A DNA stretch of 64,000 bases from Alteromonas sp. a30 (GCF_026788005.1 NZ_JABEPE010000007.1:62001-126000); one strand, 5' to 3'. Numbered from the stretch's first letter, positions 9,903 through 18,624 are shown. The notes: generated by a model not told the origin, from the sequence alone. Program-made: numbers and translations.

Positions 9903-10337
9903 TTTTAATCCTTGTAAATTAAGAATTAACTAAGAAAGCCTAAATAAAGCGCTAAGCAGCGTACAAACCTTTATAAGCTGCAAAAATTCGTATAAAGAGC
10001 TTAATGTTAACTTGGTTTTTATAAAGTGTGTTTGGGCGTTAAATAACCTATTTCCAAATAAACGTTAACGCCTGTTTAAATTAAGGTAATAGCTTCCGAT
10101 TGTTAAGGATATTGAGGAGTTGCGTTTTATACGGTTTTAAGCTTATTTATATTTATGTAATTAAAAATTACCAATTCCTGACTTTGTAAATATTTAATGA
10201 TATTGATTGTTCATTTTTTTGAAAAGCTTTTAATGCAAAAGATAAGGTGTCAAAATTTAATTTTTCCATAGCTGCACTCGTTTTATTAGGCAATTGTTAG
10301 CTACTCTGCATTTATATTGTAAATCAAGGACTTACCC
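9903..10337. other. A+T-rich intergenic region upstream of the McrBC operon
   Basis: 435 bp of strongly A+T-rich sequence with no recognised gene or repeat. It contains the promoter regions of the divergent small exported-protein gene and of mcrB, but no promoter box could be assigned with confidence. High A+T content ahead of a restriction system is typical of acquired defence islands. Confidence 0.5.
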
Positions 10338-12884
10338 ATGGCTTCTTTTGTGCTTACTTGGCATCGCACTGATACGATTGATGTAAATGGTCAGTCTAAA
10401 AAACAGCGTAAATACAATGTTGGTGATGAAGTTGAGTGGCCTTGCAACAGTGAACAAATCAAACAAGCTGTTATTGGCGATAGCGTTTATATGATGCAGA
10501 GAGAAGTTCCTCATGACGCTGGCCTTCCCAACGGTTTATTCATGAAAGGCGTTGTTATTAAAGCCGCGTATTCCGCAACGAATTGGGATAATCCCGAGCA
10601 GCAATCAACCTTTATTCGTTTCAAAGTGGAGTCTGTTCGTGAAAATTGTGAACAAGGCTGTATTCCACAAGTGTTATTGCAAGTGACTTGCCCTGAACAG
10701 AATTGGCATTCAATTGCATCGGGCGATGCCGTTCAGGTTCAATACCAAACTACGCTTGATAAGCTTTGGGAACAAGGTGAATCGCAACACAGTTTGGCGC
10801 TTTACCTACAGTGGTTAAAACAAGAGGAATTCAGTGAAGATGGCTGGTATAAAGGCTATGCCCAAGCGTGTGAACTTGCCCAGGAGATAAAACAAACCAA
10901 CACGCTTAGCGACAAAACGTTAGAAAAGCTCTGGGCAAAAGTAGCCAATGGCGTGGCGAGTGTTGGACGCGGTTTTATGTACAAAAGGGAGTTCCAAGCT
11001 AGTCACCAATTCTTAAAACAAATCACCTTTGATATTCTTAATAACCCCACTAAAGAATGCTATCAATCCGTCCTTCGTCAATGGAAAAATGAGGCGGGTT
11101 TTGAGCGCGTATTGTGGGCTGTGATCCGCAGAGTATTTGCCGTTGCTGACCCTGTACACTTAACGAGTATTGTTGGTGATAGCTATCTGAATAAGCTTTT
11201 TCCGTTGCTAAGAGAACACTTTCAAATTGATATAAAACGCACCAATTTATGGCTAGATGATAATGCGCAGCTCATTGAAAAAACCGCGCCGTATTTGCCG
11301 CAAGAAATTGACGTTATTACCCGTAATATTTTGCTTTGGTATCTTTATGAATTCTCCGTTCCCGCTTTACAGGGCAAAAAGCAAAATGGCGGTGAGAATC
11401 GCCCGCAGCAGATTGCTGAAAATACACCTCAATATCAGGATGACGACAATATGCTTTCCATGGGATTAAACCAAATTCTTTATGGCCCGCCGGGCACAGG
11501 AAAAACCTATCACACGGTTAAGTTGGCAGTTGATGCCGCCGAGCCAACGTTTCAGCCCGAAGGTGAGGGAGAAGCACAAAAACGAAAATCCTATAAACAA
11601 AAATACGACGATTTAATGCGTGAAGGCCGTATTCGTTTTGTCACCTTCCACCAAAGCTATGGCTATGAAGAATTTGTTGAGGGGTTGAGCGCAAAAACAC
11701 ATGACGGACAACTTAGCTATTTTGAGAAAGAGGGTATTTTTAAAACTATTTGTTATGCGGCTGAGCAAAACCTCAAGGACAGTCAAAAATCGCAGGTTGA
11801 GCTGAGTAAAGAGCAAGCATTTATTGAAGCGTTAGACGCCTTTAAGTTGTCTATGTTTGATGAAATAGACTCTTTTCCGCTAACAGAGTCGTGCGCGATA
11901 TTAAGCATTGAGGCCGATGGCTTTCGATACGGAGGAGAAAATTGGCAATCCTCATTTTTAATGAAATATGAGGACTTGAAAGCGCTGCATTTAGAAGATG
12001 TAAAAGATAGGCAAGGGGTTAAGCAGTCGAGTGTTGTATCGGGGTTAGCCAAACAACATGCTTCGTATTTTATTCGTGCGTTAAATGAAATTAGAGCGCA
12101 TCTACCAACGCAAACAAATGAAAAAGTACAAGTCGAAAAACAAAACTTCGTCCTCATTATTGATGAAATCAACAGAGGCAATATCTCGCAAATTTTTGGT
12201 GAGCTCATCACCTTAATCGAACCTTCCAAAAGAGCCGGGCAAAACGAAAGTTTACAAGTGGTGTTACCCTATTCAGGAAACCCCTTCTCTGTGCCAGATA
12301 ACCTTTATCTTATTGGCACAATGAACACCGCAGACCGTTCTTTGGCGTTAATGGATACCGCGTTACGACGTCGTTTCGATTTTGTTGAAATGATGTCCGA
12401 TTACAGCAAATTGGCGGATGATACGGGAACGCCGTATTGCATTTTTCAAGATGGGAAAGAGCTAGATTTAAGTGCATTGTTAGCACGTTTAAATCAGCGT
12501 ATTACTGCCCTCTACGACAGGGAACACACCTTGGGTCACGCTTTTTTCATGCCTGTTATTGAGCGCATTATCGAGAACGATCATCAAGCGGCAATACAAG
12601 AACTCGCGCTTTGTTTTAAAAACAAAATCATTCCGCTTTTAGCTGAGTATTTCTTTGAAGATTGGGAGAAAATCCGCTTGGTGTTGGCAGATAATCAAAA
12701 AGCGTTGCGAGCGCTTCCAACGCTTATCGAAAAGCAGAGCGACAATATCCATGACCTGTTTGGTGAAAGCTATGAACTCGAGGCATTCGACGAGCACATT
12801 GCGAATTATCAGCTTGCGACGGATATTTCTGAACAATTGGAAAATGCGCTGACTTATATTCGCATGTACGATATACGTGCTTAA
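10338..12884 (+). CDS. mcrB: McrB-like GTPase/ATPase subunit of a modification-dependent restriction system, with an EVE-like N-terminus
   Basis: 848 residues. The AAA+ core has Walker A YGPPGTGKTY (382-391), Walker B LIIDEINRG (D609, E610) and the McrB-type sensor/arginine segment MNTADRSLALMDTALRRRF near 660. McrB hexamers hydrolyse GTP and translocate DNA for the McrC nuclease. The N-terminal region differs from the E. coli 5-methylcytosine-binding domain. Residues about 1-150 (VYMMQREVPHDAGLPNG, FMKGVVIKAAYSATNW) resemble the PUA-fold EVE/ASCH group that reads modified bases; this is inference. A helical region follows at about 150-370. mcrC starts 30 bp downstream. Confidence 0.9.
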   Translation: MASFVLTWHRTDTIDVNGQSKKQRKYNVGDEVEWPCNSEQIKQAVIGDSVYMMQREVPHDAGLPNGLFMKGVVIKAAYSATNWDNPEQQSTFIRFKVESVRENCEQGCIPQVLLQVTCPEQNWHSIASGDAVQVQYQTTLDKLWEQGESQHSLALYLQWLKQEEFSEDGWYKGYAQACELAQEIKQTNTLSDKTLEKLWAKVANGVASVGRGFMYKREFQASHQFLKQITFDILNNPTKECYQSVLRQWKNEAGFERVLWAVIRRVFAVADPVHLTSIVGDSYLNKLFPLLREHFQIDIKRTNLWLDDNAQLIEKTAPYLPQEIDVITRNILLWYLYEFSVPALQGKKQNGGENRPQQIAENTPQYQDDDNMLSMGLNQILYGPPGTGKTYHTVKLAVDAAEPTFQPEGEGEAQKRKSYKQKYDDLMREGRIRFVTFHQSYGYEEFVEGLSAKTHDGQLSYFEKEGIFKTICYAAEQNLKDSQKSQVELSKEQAFIEALDAFKLSMFDEIDSFPLTESCAILSIEADGFRYGGENWQSSFLMKYEDLKALHLEDVKDRQGVKQSSVVSGLAKQHASYFIRALNEIRAHLPTQTNEKVQVEKQNFVLIIDEINRGNISQIFGELITLIEPSKRAGQNESLQVVLPYSGNPFSVPDNLYLIGTMNTADRSLALMDTALRRRFDFVEMMSDYSKLADDTGTPYCIFQDGKELDLSALLARLNQRITALYDREHTLGHAFFMPVIERIIENDHQAAIQELALCFKNKIIPLLAEYFFEDWEKIRLVLADNQKALRALPTLIEKQSDNIHDLFGESYELEAFDEHIANYQLATDISEQLENALTYIRMYDIRA

Positions 12885-12914
12885 TGTTGTTGTGATCCAC
12901 CGCGAGAGTTAAGC

Positions 12915-14399
12915 ATGGCTTCGATAGGTAAAAGCAGTGGTAAAGGCAGTGATAAAAGCAGCCTGAAGATAAGTAGTAAAGCGCGTAATCAAAGCGCGCC
13001 GTTTGCCAAATCGAATTCGAAAACCATTTCGGACGTCACCCTTTATGAATACGACTATGTGAGCACGGATGAAAAAGCCAAGCAGTCAATCAGCGTGGGT
13101 AATAAGAAAGTTCACTGGATTTCTAACTCCGCTTTTGAATACCTAAAGAAACGTTGTTTATCAGAGCAGTCGGAATCCCGCTTTTTACAACTTAGGCTTT
13201 CGCGAGGGATGGAAATGTTGCAGGTTCAAAACTACGCTGGCGTAGTGCTTTGCCCTGATGCAACACAAATTGAAATCCTGCCAAAAGTTGCACGACATAA
13301 CGCTCAAGAAGATGCCAGTGTTTTGGCGAGAAAGTCGTTATTAAAGATGTTGCAGTCGTTAAAGCAATTTCGCCATATCAAAACCAACAGCGCTAACATC
13401 AATCAACAAAAAATGCCGCTGCTTGAAATCTTCATCTCGCAGTTTTTGAATTCCGTAAAGGAATTAGTGAAAAAGGGCATTAAACACGATTATCAGCGCC
13501 AACAAAGTAATAATACCTTCCTAAAAGGCAAGTTATTGCACGCTAAACAGCTCAAACATAATTTTATTCATCGTTACAAGTTTTACGTTGAATTCAACAA
13601 TTATGTTGCCGATCGAGTGGAAAATAAGTTGCTGCACTCGGCGTTAAAAACCGTTGCCAGCTACACACGCTTGAACAGCAATAAGCGTTTAGTACACGAG
13701 CTTTTATTTGCCTTCGATGGCATTGAGTTGAGCCAAGATTACCAGCAGGATTTCGACGCAATAACGCCTCAACGAGGAATGCAGCATTATCAAGTTCCAT
13801 TAAGTTGGGCGAAGTTGATTTTATTTGGATTCTCGCCGCAAACCATGTTGGGTGAGCATCATGCATTTTCGTTGTTGTTTCCGATGGAAGCGATTTTTGA
13901 AAGCTTTGTAGCACAGCATTTAAAGCAAATTTTGCCTAAAACATTAACGCTTTCTACCCAAGTGCAAAAGCACCACTTAGTGAGCTTTGATGGTCAAGGG
14001 TATTTTCGGTTAAAGCCGGATTTGTACCTGACTGGATTAGAAAGTAGCTTAGAAAATAATCCGGAAAATGGCCTAAAAAATGACAAAGTGATTCTAGATA
14101 CCAAGTGGAAGTTGATAAACTCGGATAAAACCTCTCGCAAAGGCAAGTTTGGCTTGGCCCAGTCCGACTTTTACCAAATGCTGGGTTATGGTTACAAGTA
14201 TTTAAATGGCGTTGGCAAAATGGTGTTAATTTACCCGAAAACTAGCCAGTTTGATGCGCCGCTAATCCATGACTTCTATTACGATGAGGCGCGTCAGCTA
14301 AGTTTAAAAGTCGTGCCGTTCGATATTAGTCATGATTGCTCTGAACGAATTGACATAAAAGCACTTTTAGGTGTTGTTATTGGTGAGCATAAAACATAA
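12915..14399 (+). CDS. mcrC: McrC-like nuclease subunit (PD-(D/E)xK)
   Basis: 494 residues. The nuclease motif is visible as K-P-D at 367-369 (RLKPDLYL) and D-T-K at 395-397 (VILDTKWKL), the spacing expected of a PD-(D/E)xK active site in the McrC/LlaJI family. The N-terminal half (FLQLRLSRGMEMLQVQNYAGVV) matches the McrC beta-rich region that contacts McrB. A low-complexity Ser/Lys-rich leader of about 45 residues precedes it and may be disordered; a later in-frame start is possible but no better ribosome site was seen. Paired with mcrB, it should cleave foreign DNA carrying modified bases. Confidence 0.9.
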   Translation: MASIGKSSGKGSDKSSLKISSKARNQSAPFAKSNSKTISDVTLYEYDYVSTDEKAKQSISVGNKKVHWISNSAFEYLKKRCLSEQSESRFLQLRLSRGMEMLQVQNYAGVVLCPDATQIEILPKVARHNAQEDASVLARKSLLKMLQSLKQFRHIKTNSANINQQKMPLLEIFISQFLNSVKELVKKGIKHDYQRQQSNNTFLKGKLLHAKQLKHNFIHRYKFYVEFNNYVADRVENKLLHSALKTVASYTRLNSNKRLVHELLFAFDGIELSQDYQQDFDAITPQRGMQHYQVPLSWAKLILFGFSPQTMLGEHHAFSLLFPMEAIFESFVAQHLKQILPKTLTLSTQVQKHHLVSFDGQGYFRLKPDLYLTGLESSLENNPENGLKNDKVILDTKWKLINSDKTSRKGKFGLAQSDFYQMLGYGYKYLNGVGKMVLIYPKTSQFDAPLIHDFYYDEARQLSLKVVPFDISHDCSERIDIKALLGVVIGEHKT

Positions 14400-14465
14400 C
14401 TTCCTTCCCCTTATTGCCCATAATTGCCTATACTAATCATCCGCTTAGCTAACCTAATTGATTCC

Positions 14466-15617
14466 ATGAAAGCCATTTTTTGTTTGTCTTGTTTTTTGAT
14501 ATTTTCCCTTTCCTCAGCGCATCTTCATGCCGCGCCGCGTTTTGAGCAGGATATTGCGCCTGCCTTTTCCGATTCAGTGCAATTCGATGCCGATCAGCTT
14601 TGTGCGGTGGCGCGCAACACTTTGACGTATTTGAATCAACATCCAGACGACGCTTACGCGGTGCATGATGGTGTGGTTGCAAAGCGCGGTGCGAGTCTTG
14701 CTCGGGTGAAATACACGCTGGAATTTATTTGTGAGGTGTATGAAAGTGATGTGGAATCGGGCACACCATCGCGCTTAAACGATGCCGAATTTTTGAAAGC
14801 CAATTTTGATTTTATTCGTTGGTATCCCGACAAAGAAAAGGCAAATAAAGTGGCGAAAAAAAGCACCAATGACGTGAAAACGCGCTTGCTTAACAACATT
14901 CCGGCGCAGCAAATTTTCCTCACCAAGTATTACACTAAAATGTTGCAGGGCAGCGCCAAACGAACACCTAAATACAACCAAGCCTTGTATGCATTGCCGT
15001 TTGATGAGCAGGGGATGTCTCCTGAGCAAGCTGAAGCAAACCAATCCGCATTAACGCGCTTTACCTTTACTCGACAGCAAATTATTGATGGTGCGCTGCT
15101 AAATACAAACCTTGCGAAGCCGTTGGTGTGGATCACTGAAGAGGCGTTGCACGATGTGTTATTGCAAGGCACGGGCGTGCTGCAAGTAGCAGGCGAAACG
15201 CGCTATTTTAATGTGCATCGTAACAATGCTATTGCTTACGATTATCACCTTGGTAAAAACGAGCAAGCACGCTATTGGTATTTTGCTGAAGTACCGGGAA
15301 TTATGGGCTATGGCAAGCGCATTGAAGAAAAAATTCCGTTAGCGGCGCAAGTGAGTGTGGCGGGCAATGTGCAGCAGTTGGGGTTAGGTAAGTTGTTTTT
15401 ATTTGATTTTGCTAAGGACGCGGGCGATTCTTCGTTTAAGCAAAGTCGTTTGGCGGTATTGGCAGACGAAGGCGGCGCATTTACCGATAATTTATTCCAG
15501 CTCGATTTACTGGTGGGCAGCTATTATGGCTGGTCGGATTATCATCGAGAAAATAAGCATATTCCCGATTATGCGAACGCTTGGATTATGCTTGCAAAGC
15601 CACAGGTCGAGAATTAG
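14466..15617 (+). CDS. Exported MltA-like (3D domain) protein, probable murein lytic transglycosylase
   Basis: 383 residues from the ATG at 14466, chosen because it begins directly with a signal peptide (MKAIFCLSCFLIFSLSSAHLHA). The order of motifs follows MltA: LTKYYTKMLQG (compare FTGYYTP), then LLQGTGVLQVAGETRYFNVHRNN, RYWYFAEVPGIMGYG, and a final VLADEGGAFTDNLFQLDLLVG-type segment that parallels the 3D domain, where MltA has its catalytic Asp. MltA enzymes cleave peptidoglycan to 1,6-anhydro products. There is no lipobox, so this would be a soluble periplasmic form. Similarity is judged by eye and the protein is divergent. Confidence 0.6.
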   Translation: MKAIFCLSCFLIFSLSSAHLHAAPRFEQDIAPAFSDSVQFDADQLCAVARNTLTYLNQHPDDAYAVHDGVVAKRGASLARVKYTLEFICEVYESDVESGTPSRLNDAEFLKANFDFIRWYPDKEKANKVAKKSTNDVKTRLLNNIPAQQIFLTKYYTKMLQGSAKRTPKYNQALYALPFDEQGMSPEQAEANQSALTRFTFTRQQIIDGALLNTNLAKPLVWITEEALHDVLLQGTGVLQVAGETRYFNVHRNNAIAYDYHLGKNEQARYWYFAEVPGIMGYGKRIEEKIPLAAQVSVAGNVQQLGLGKLFLFDFAKDAGDSSFKQSRLAVLADEGGAFTDNLFQLDLLVGSYYGWSDYHRENKHIPDYANAWIMLAKPQVEN

Positions 15618-15628
15618 GCGCAACTCTT

Positions 15629-15836
15629 AGCCGCCGTTTTTGAGTTTGGGCGTTTGCACTCCAAGCGGATTTTTAGATGGACTTCGGCTTCGAGTCACCG
15701 GTAGATATTTATCGCAAACTCGCTGTGAATACCTCCATGTACGCTCCGCAGCCGCTTCCCTGCGGCTGAGGGTTTGCTCCTAATTCTCTACCGATAACTT
15801 TGAAACTACGGTATCCAAATTCAAAAAACGGCGGCT
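15629..15836. repeat. Composite inverted-repeat element upstream of the CRISPR leader, containing repeat copy B
   Basis: Its ends are imperfect inverted repeats of about 21 bp: AGCCGCCGTTTTTGAGTTTG begins at 15629 and its near-complement ends at 15836. Nested inside at about 15692-15800 is copy B of the short palindromic element, with the same CTCCGCAGCCGC/GCGGCTGAGGG core as at 3186-3298. Its own outer arms here are CGGTAGA/TCTACCG rather than ATCAGTCACC. No coding sequence was seen. Confidence 0.65.
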
Positions 15837-15849
15837 GATTCACTTTCTC

Positions 15850-16117
15850 AAAGACGCTTGCGCATCCCTGCTCACTCAGGACTTTTCTTCCTGAAAACTA
15901 TGCTTTGTCTTGCTTCAATCCTTCCAAATCTTTTGAAGTTTGCGCTAACCCTTGGTTCACATGAAAACCCTAGGGGTCTAGCGCTAACTAAATTTTCTTA
16001 TAAAACAAACAGTTAATTTTTTCGATTGAAAAATGAACGCTGAAAAAGTGCCTAAAAACCGAGGTTAGCGCAAAATGCAGTTTCGCCCCTTGCATGTTAA
16101 GGCTTGTAGAAGGGGCA
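15850..16117 (+). promoter_or_regulatory. Probable CRISPR leader with three GCGCTAAC motifs
   Basis: This A+T-rich non-coding stretch directly precedes the first CRISPR repeat. The degenerate last repeat at the far end confirms that this is the leader side. GCGCTAACC (15942-15950), GCGCTAAC (15981-15988) and the inverted GGTTAGCGC (16063-16071) are three copies of one motif, possibly protein-binding sites for leader function. The first 57 bp (15850-15906) duplicate sequence found beyond the other end of the array (17351-17412). Confidence 0.6.
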
Positions 16118-17069
16118 GTCGCTTCCTTCGCGGAAGCGTGGATTGAAACTGTTTGGAAGAAGGGGAGGAGGAATTTCGGTTAGTCGCTTCCTTCGCGGAA
16201 GCGTGGATTGAAACAGATTTCTCGCTTTGCGTTGCTTGATCTCCCGGCGTCGCTTCCTTCGCGGAAGCGTGGATTGAAACTAATAAAAATTATTGAATAG
16301 GCATTTTATGAAACGTCGCTTCCTTCGCGGAAGCGTGGATTGAAACAATATCACTAAACAGGGCTGTGAGATCATCCCAGTCGCTTCCTTCGCGGAAGCG
16401 TGGATTGAAACAATTTCTCCAGCTTCGCGTAATCTATTTTGTCCGGTCGCTTCCTTCGCGGAAGCGTGGATTGAAACATATTGCAATTGATAAAGACGGT
16501 TTAGGTGTAGGGTCGCTTCCTTCGCGGAAGCGTGGATTGAAACAGGCGACATCAATGTTTTATGCCAGCTCGCATGGTCGCTTCCTTCGCGGAAGCGTGG
16601 ATTGAAACGAAACGTGACGGGACAGATACCACAAGCGCCGGCGTCGCTTCCTTCGCGGAAGCGTGGATTGAAACCAAAGAGTGCGGCATTAATCAAACGT
16701 CTGGCGGGTCGCTTCCTTCGCGGAAGCGTGGATTGAAACTTTTCTTCCTTTAAGTATCCCTCTTTTGGGGAGTGTCGCTTCCTTCGCGGAAGCGTGGATT
16801 GAAACCGTCGAAATTGACCCTGATTATAAGGGTACGGGTGTCGCTTCCTTCGCGGAAGCGTGGATTGAAACTATTTAGGTATAACTGTAATTTTGCGGCT
16901 AAATCGTCGCTTCCTTCGCGGAAGCGTGGATTGAAACAGGAATAAATTAATGGAAAACCAACATAAGAAAAGTCGCTTCCTTCGCGGAAGCGTGGATTGA
17001 AACGATGGCACTGTTGCCCTTTTCCAGCGCCTATCCCGTCGCTTCCTTCGCGGAAGCGTGGATTTATCC
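16118..17069 (+). CRISPR. CRISPR array, 15 repeats and 14 spacers, type I-C-like, no cas genes in the window
   Basis: Each repeat is 32 bp, starting GTCGCTTCC, with the hairpin CTTCC/GGAAG, and ending GTGGATTGAAAC, the form typical of type I-C. Repeats start at 16118, 16183, 16249, 16315, 16380, 16446, 16512, 16577, 16643, 16708, 16774, 16840, 16906, 16972 and 17038. The first 14 look identical. The last diverges after GTGGATT, as expected at the leader-distal end, so transcription runs on the plus strand. Spacers are 33 or 34 bp and all different. Apparent reading frames through the array are repeat translations, not genes. No cas gene is present within about 16 kb left or 46 kb right. Confidence 0.97.
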
Positions 17070-17087
17070 TTAGAAGCGATGAGTGAT

Positions 17088-17167
17088 ATGCCCTTTTAAA
17101 ACGCTCCGAGACAGGAAGTCGAGGTGCAGCGGTCATGGATGACGAAAAGCGTGTTTTAAAAGGGCAT
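17088..17167. repeat. Long-loop inverted repeat directly after the CRISPR array
   Basis: ATGCCCTTTTAAAACGCT (17088-17105) is repeated in inverted form at 17148-17167 with a two-base insertion (AGCG-TG-TTTTAAAAGGGCAT). The two arms enclose a 42-base loop. The structure begins 18 bp after the last repeat and could be a transcript-end hairpin or the end of a mobile segment. Confidence 0.6.
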
Positions 17168-17168
17168 T

Positions 17169-17304
17169 CACTTAGCGCAGAAGCCGCACTTAGCGCAGAA
17201 GCCGCACTTAGCGCAGAAGCCGCACTTAGCGCAGAAGCCGCACTTAGCGCAGAAGCCGCACTTAGCGAAGAAGTCGCACTTAGCGCAGAAGCCGCACTTA
17301 GCGC
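17169..17304. repeat. 18-bp tandem repeat (minisatellite), seven full units plus a partial one
   Basis: The unit CACTTAGCGCAGAAGCCG is repeated head to tail from 17169 to 17294. Copy 6 has two changes; a partial eighth copy follows. Because 18 is divisible by three, every frame stays open: the plus strand would give Ala-Leu-Ser-Ala-Glu-Ala repeats in a frame of 95 codons (17135-17422). I see no ribosome site or family for that frame, so I treat this as non-coding repeat DNA. Confidence 0.85.
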
Positions 17305-17350
17305 GATGCAGAAAAATTTTGCGCGAAGCTTTGAAAAATTAAAGCAATCC

Positions 17351-17466
17351 AAAGGCGCTTTCGCATCCGTGCTCGCTCAAAACTTTTCACCCCTCACTGA
17401 AAAGTATGCTTTTCGAAAGTGAATCAGCCACCGTTTTTGATGTTTGCGATAAGTCTCTACCGGAGA
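17351..17466. repeat. Right flank of the CRISPR block: copies of left-flank sequences
   Basis: 17351-17412 is a direct, diverged copy of 15850-15906 (shared CGCATCC-TGCTC-CTCA, ACTTTTC, TGAAAA-TATGCTTT). It is followed by GAAAGTGAATCAGCC and CCGTTTTT (17415-17438), an inverted copy of 15826-15848. Then comes a reverse partial copy of the palindromic element (TTTGCGATAAGTCTCTACCG, about 17442-17461). The CRISPR locus is therefore framed by related sequences on both sides. No gene lies between the array and nemA. Confidence 0.65.
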
Positions 17467-17483
17467 TTGACAATGAAACGCAA

Positions 17484-18554
17484 TTACTTGAGAGCGGGGT
17501 AGTCGATATAGCCTTTCTCGCCACCAACATAGAAGGTGTTAGGGTCGGCTTGGTTCAATTCAGCGCCTGCTTGGAAGCGCTCAACCAAGTCTGGATTGGC
17601 AATGTAAGGCACGCCAAATGCAACGGCTGCAAGTTGACCTTCACGAATGGAAGCGTCTGCCTCTTCTTTACTGTAGCCCATGTTGCCAACCAAATTGCCG
17701 TTGTAGTGGGCTTTTGCGGCAGAAATCACGTCGCCAGTTTGTTCACCGAAAAAGTCGGCGCGCATTAAGTGCCAGTAAGCCAAGTTGTAGCGATTAAATT
17801 GCTCACCTAACCAGCTAGTTAAGCCAACCGGATCGCTGTCTTTCATGCTGTTGAAACTGTTGAGTGGCGAGGTGCGAATACCTACTTTGCCTGCGCCCCA
17901 GACGTCGACTACGGCGTCTAATACTTCGAACAACAAACGCGCTCGGTTTTTTAAAGAGCCACCGTATTCGTCGTCACGCAAATTTGAGCCATCACGTAGG
18001 AAATTATCCAGTAAATAACCATTAGCAGCGTGGATTTCCACGCCATCAAAACCGGCTTCTTGAGCGTAAAGGGCGCCTTGTTTAAAGCCTTCAACGATGC
18101 TTGGAATTTCACTGACTTCAAGTGCGCGAGGCACGGTATAGGCTTTTTTGCCTCCTGGTGTGTGGACCTCATCGTTAGTAATCGCGATAGCGCTGGCAGC
18201 AACGGGTGTTTTGCCATCATTTAATGCGGGATGACATGCACGACCACCATGCCAAAGTTGTAAGAAAATACGACCGCCTTTGGCATGGACCGCATCGGTA
18301 ACGTTTTTCCATGCCTTGGCGTGTTCAGCTGAATAAATACCGGGACCGTTGTAAAACGCTACACAGCCTTCCATTACGGCGGTAGCTTCGGCAATCAATA
18401 ACCCAGCACTGGCGCGCTGAGCGTAATGTTCTGCCATGATGGGCGTAGGCATGTCGCCATCGGCGCGAGTACGCGTCAGCGGTGCCATTAATACGCGATT
18501 AGGTAATTCGACATCGCCTAATGTAATGGGGGAAAGTAACGATAAGTCAGACAT
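17484..18554 (-). CDS. nemA: Old yellow enzyme, NADH:flavin oxidoreductase (NemA family)
   Basis: 356 residues from the ATG at 18552-18554, preceded by GGAG. It is an FMN-dependent ene-reductase TIM barrel with MAPLTRTRA near the N-terminus and IHAANGY at 174-180; H175 and N178 correspond to the substrate-binding His/Asn pair. The family signature FLRDGSN-R-DEYGGS-NRARLL follows. Such enzymes reduce electrophilic alkenes, maleimides, nitro compounds and quinones using NAD(P)H. The LysR gene 70 bp upstream on the same strand is the likely regulator. The stop lies close to the repeat block at the right edge of the CRISPR locus. Confidence 0.9.
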   Translation of the reverse strand: MSDLSLLSPITLGDVELPNRVLMAPLTRTRADGDMPTPIMAEHYAQRASAGLLIAEATAVMEGCVAFYNGPGIYSAEHAKAWKNVTDAVHAKGGRIFLQLWHGGRACHPALNDGKTPVAASAIAITNDEVHTPGGKKAYTVPRALEVSEIPSIVEGFKQGALYAQEAGFDGVEIHAANGYLLDNFLRDGSNLRDDEYGGSLKNRARLLFEVLDAVVDVWGAGKVGIRTSPLNSFNSMKDSDPVGLTSWLGEQFNRYNLAYWHLMRADFFGEQTGDVISAAKAHYNGNLVGNMGYSKEEADASIREGQLAAVAFGVPYIANPDLVERFQAGAELNQADPNTFYVGGEKGYIDYPALK

Positions 18555-18624
18555 AAAAGCTCCAAAGGTGATCATTCATTTCGTTGGAATAGAAAGTAGG
18601 GATGCAAACAAAAAGAAACAATGT

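Noticed and set aside
16280-17352. Several long open frames on both strands through the CRISPR array and minisatellite
   Set aside because: They are translations of the repeat units (for example NPRFREGSD or SLPSRKRGLK recurring at the repeat spacing). The repeats explain the lack of stops.
17135-17422. A 95-codon plus-strand frame with Ala-Leu-Ser-Ala-Glu-Ala repeats
   Set aside because: The repeat is conserved at DNA level, there is no convincing ribosome site, and the tail coincides with a sequence duplicated non-coding on the other side of the array. Kept only as a repeat.
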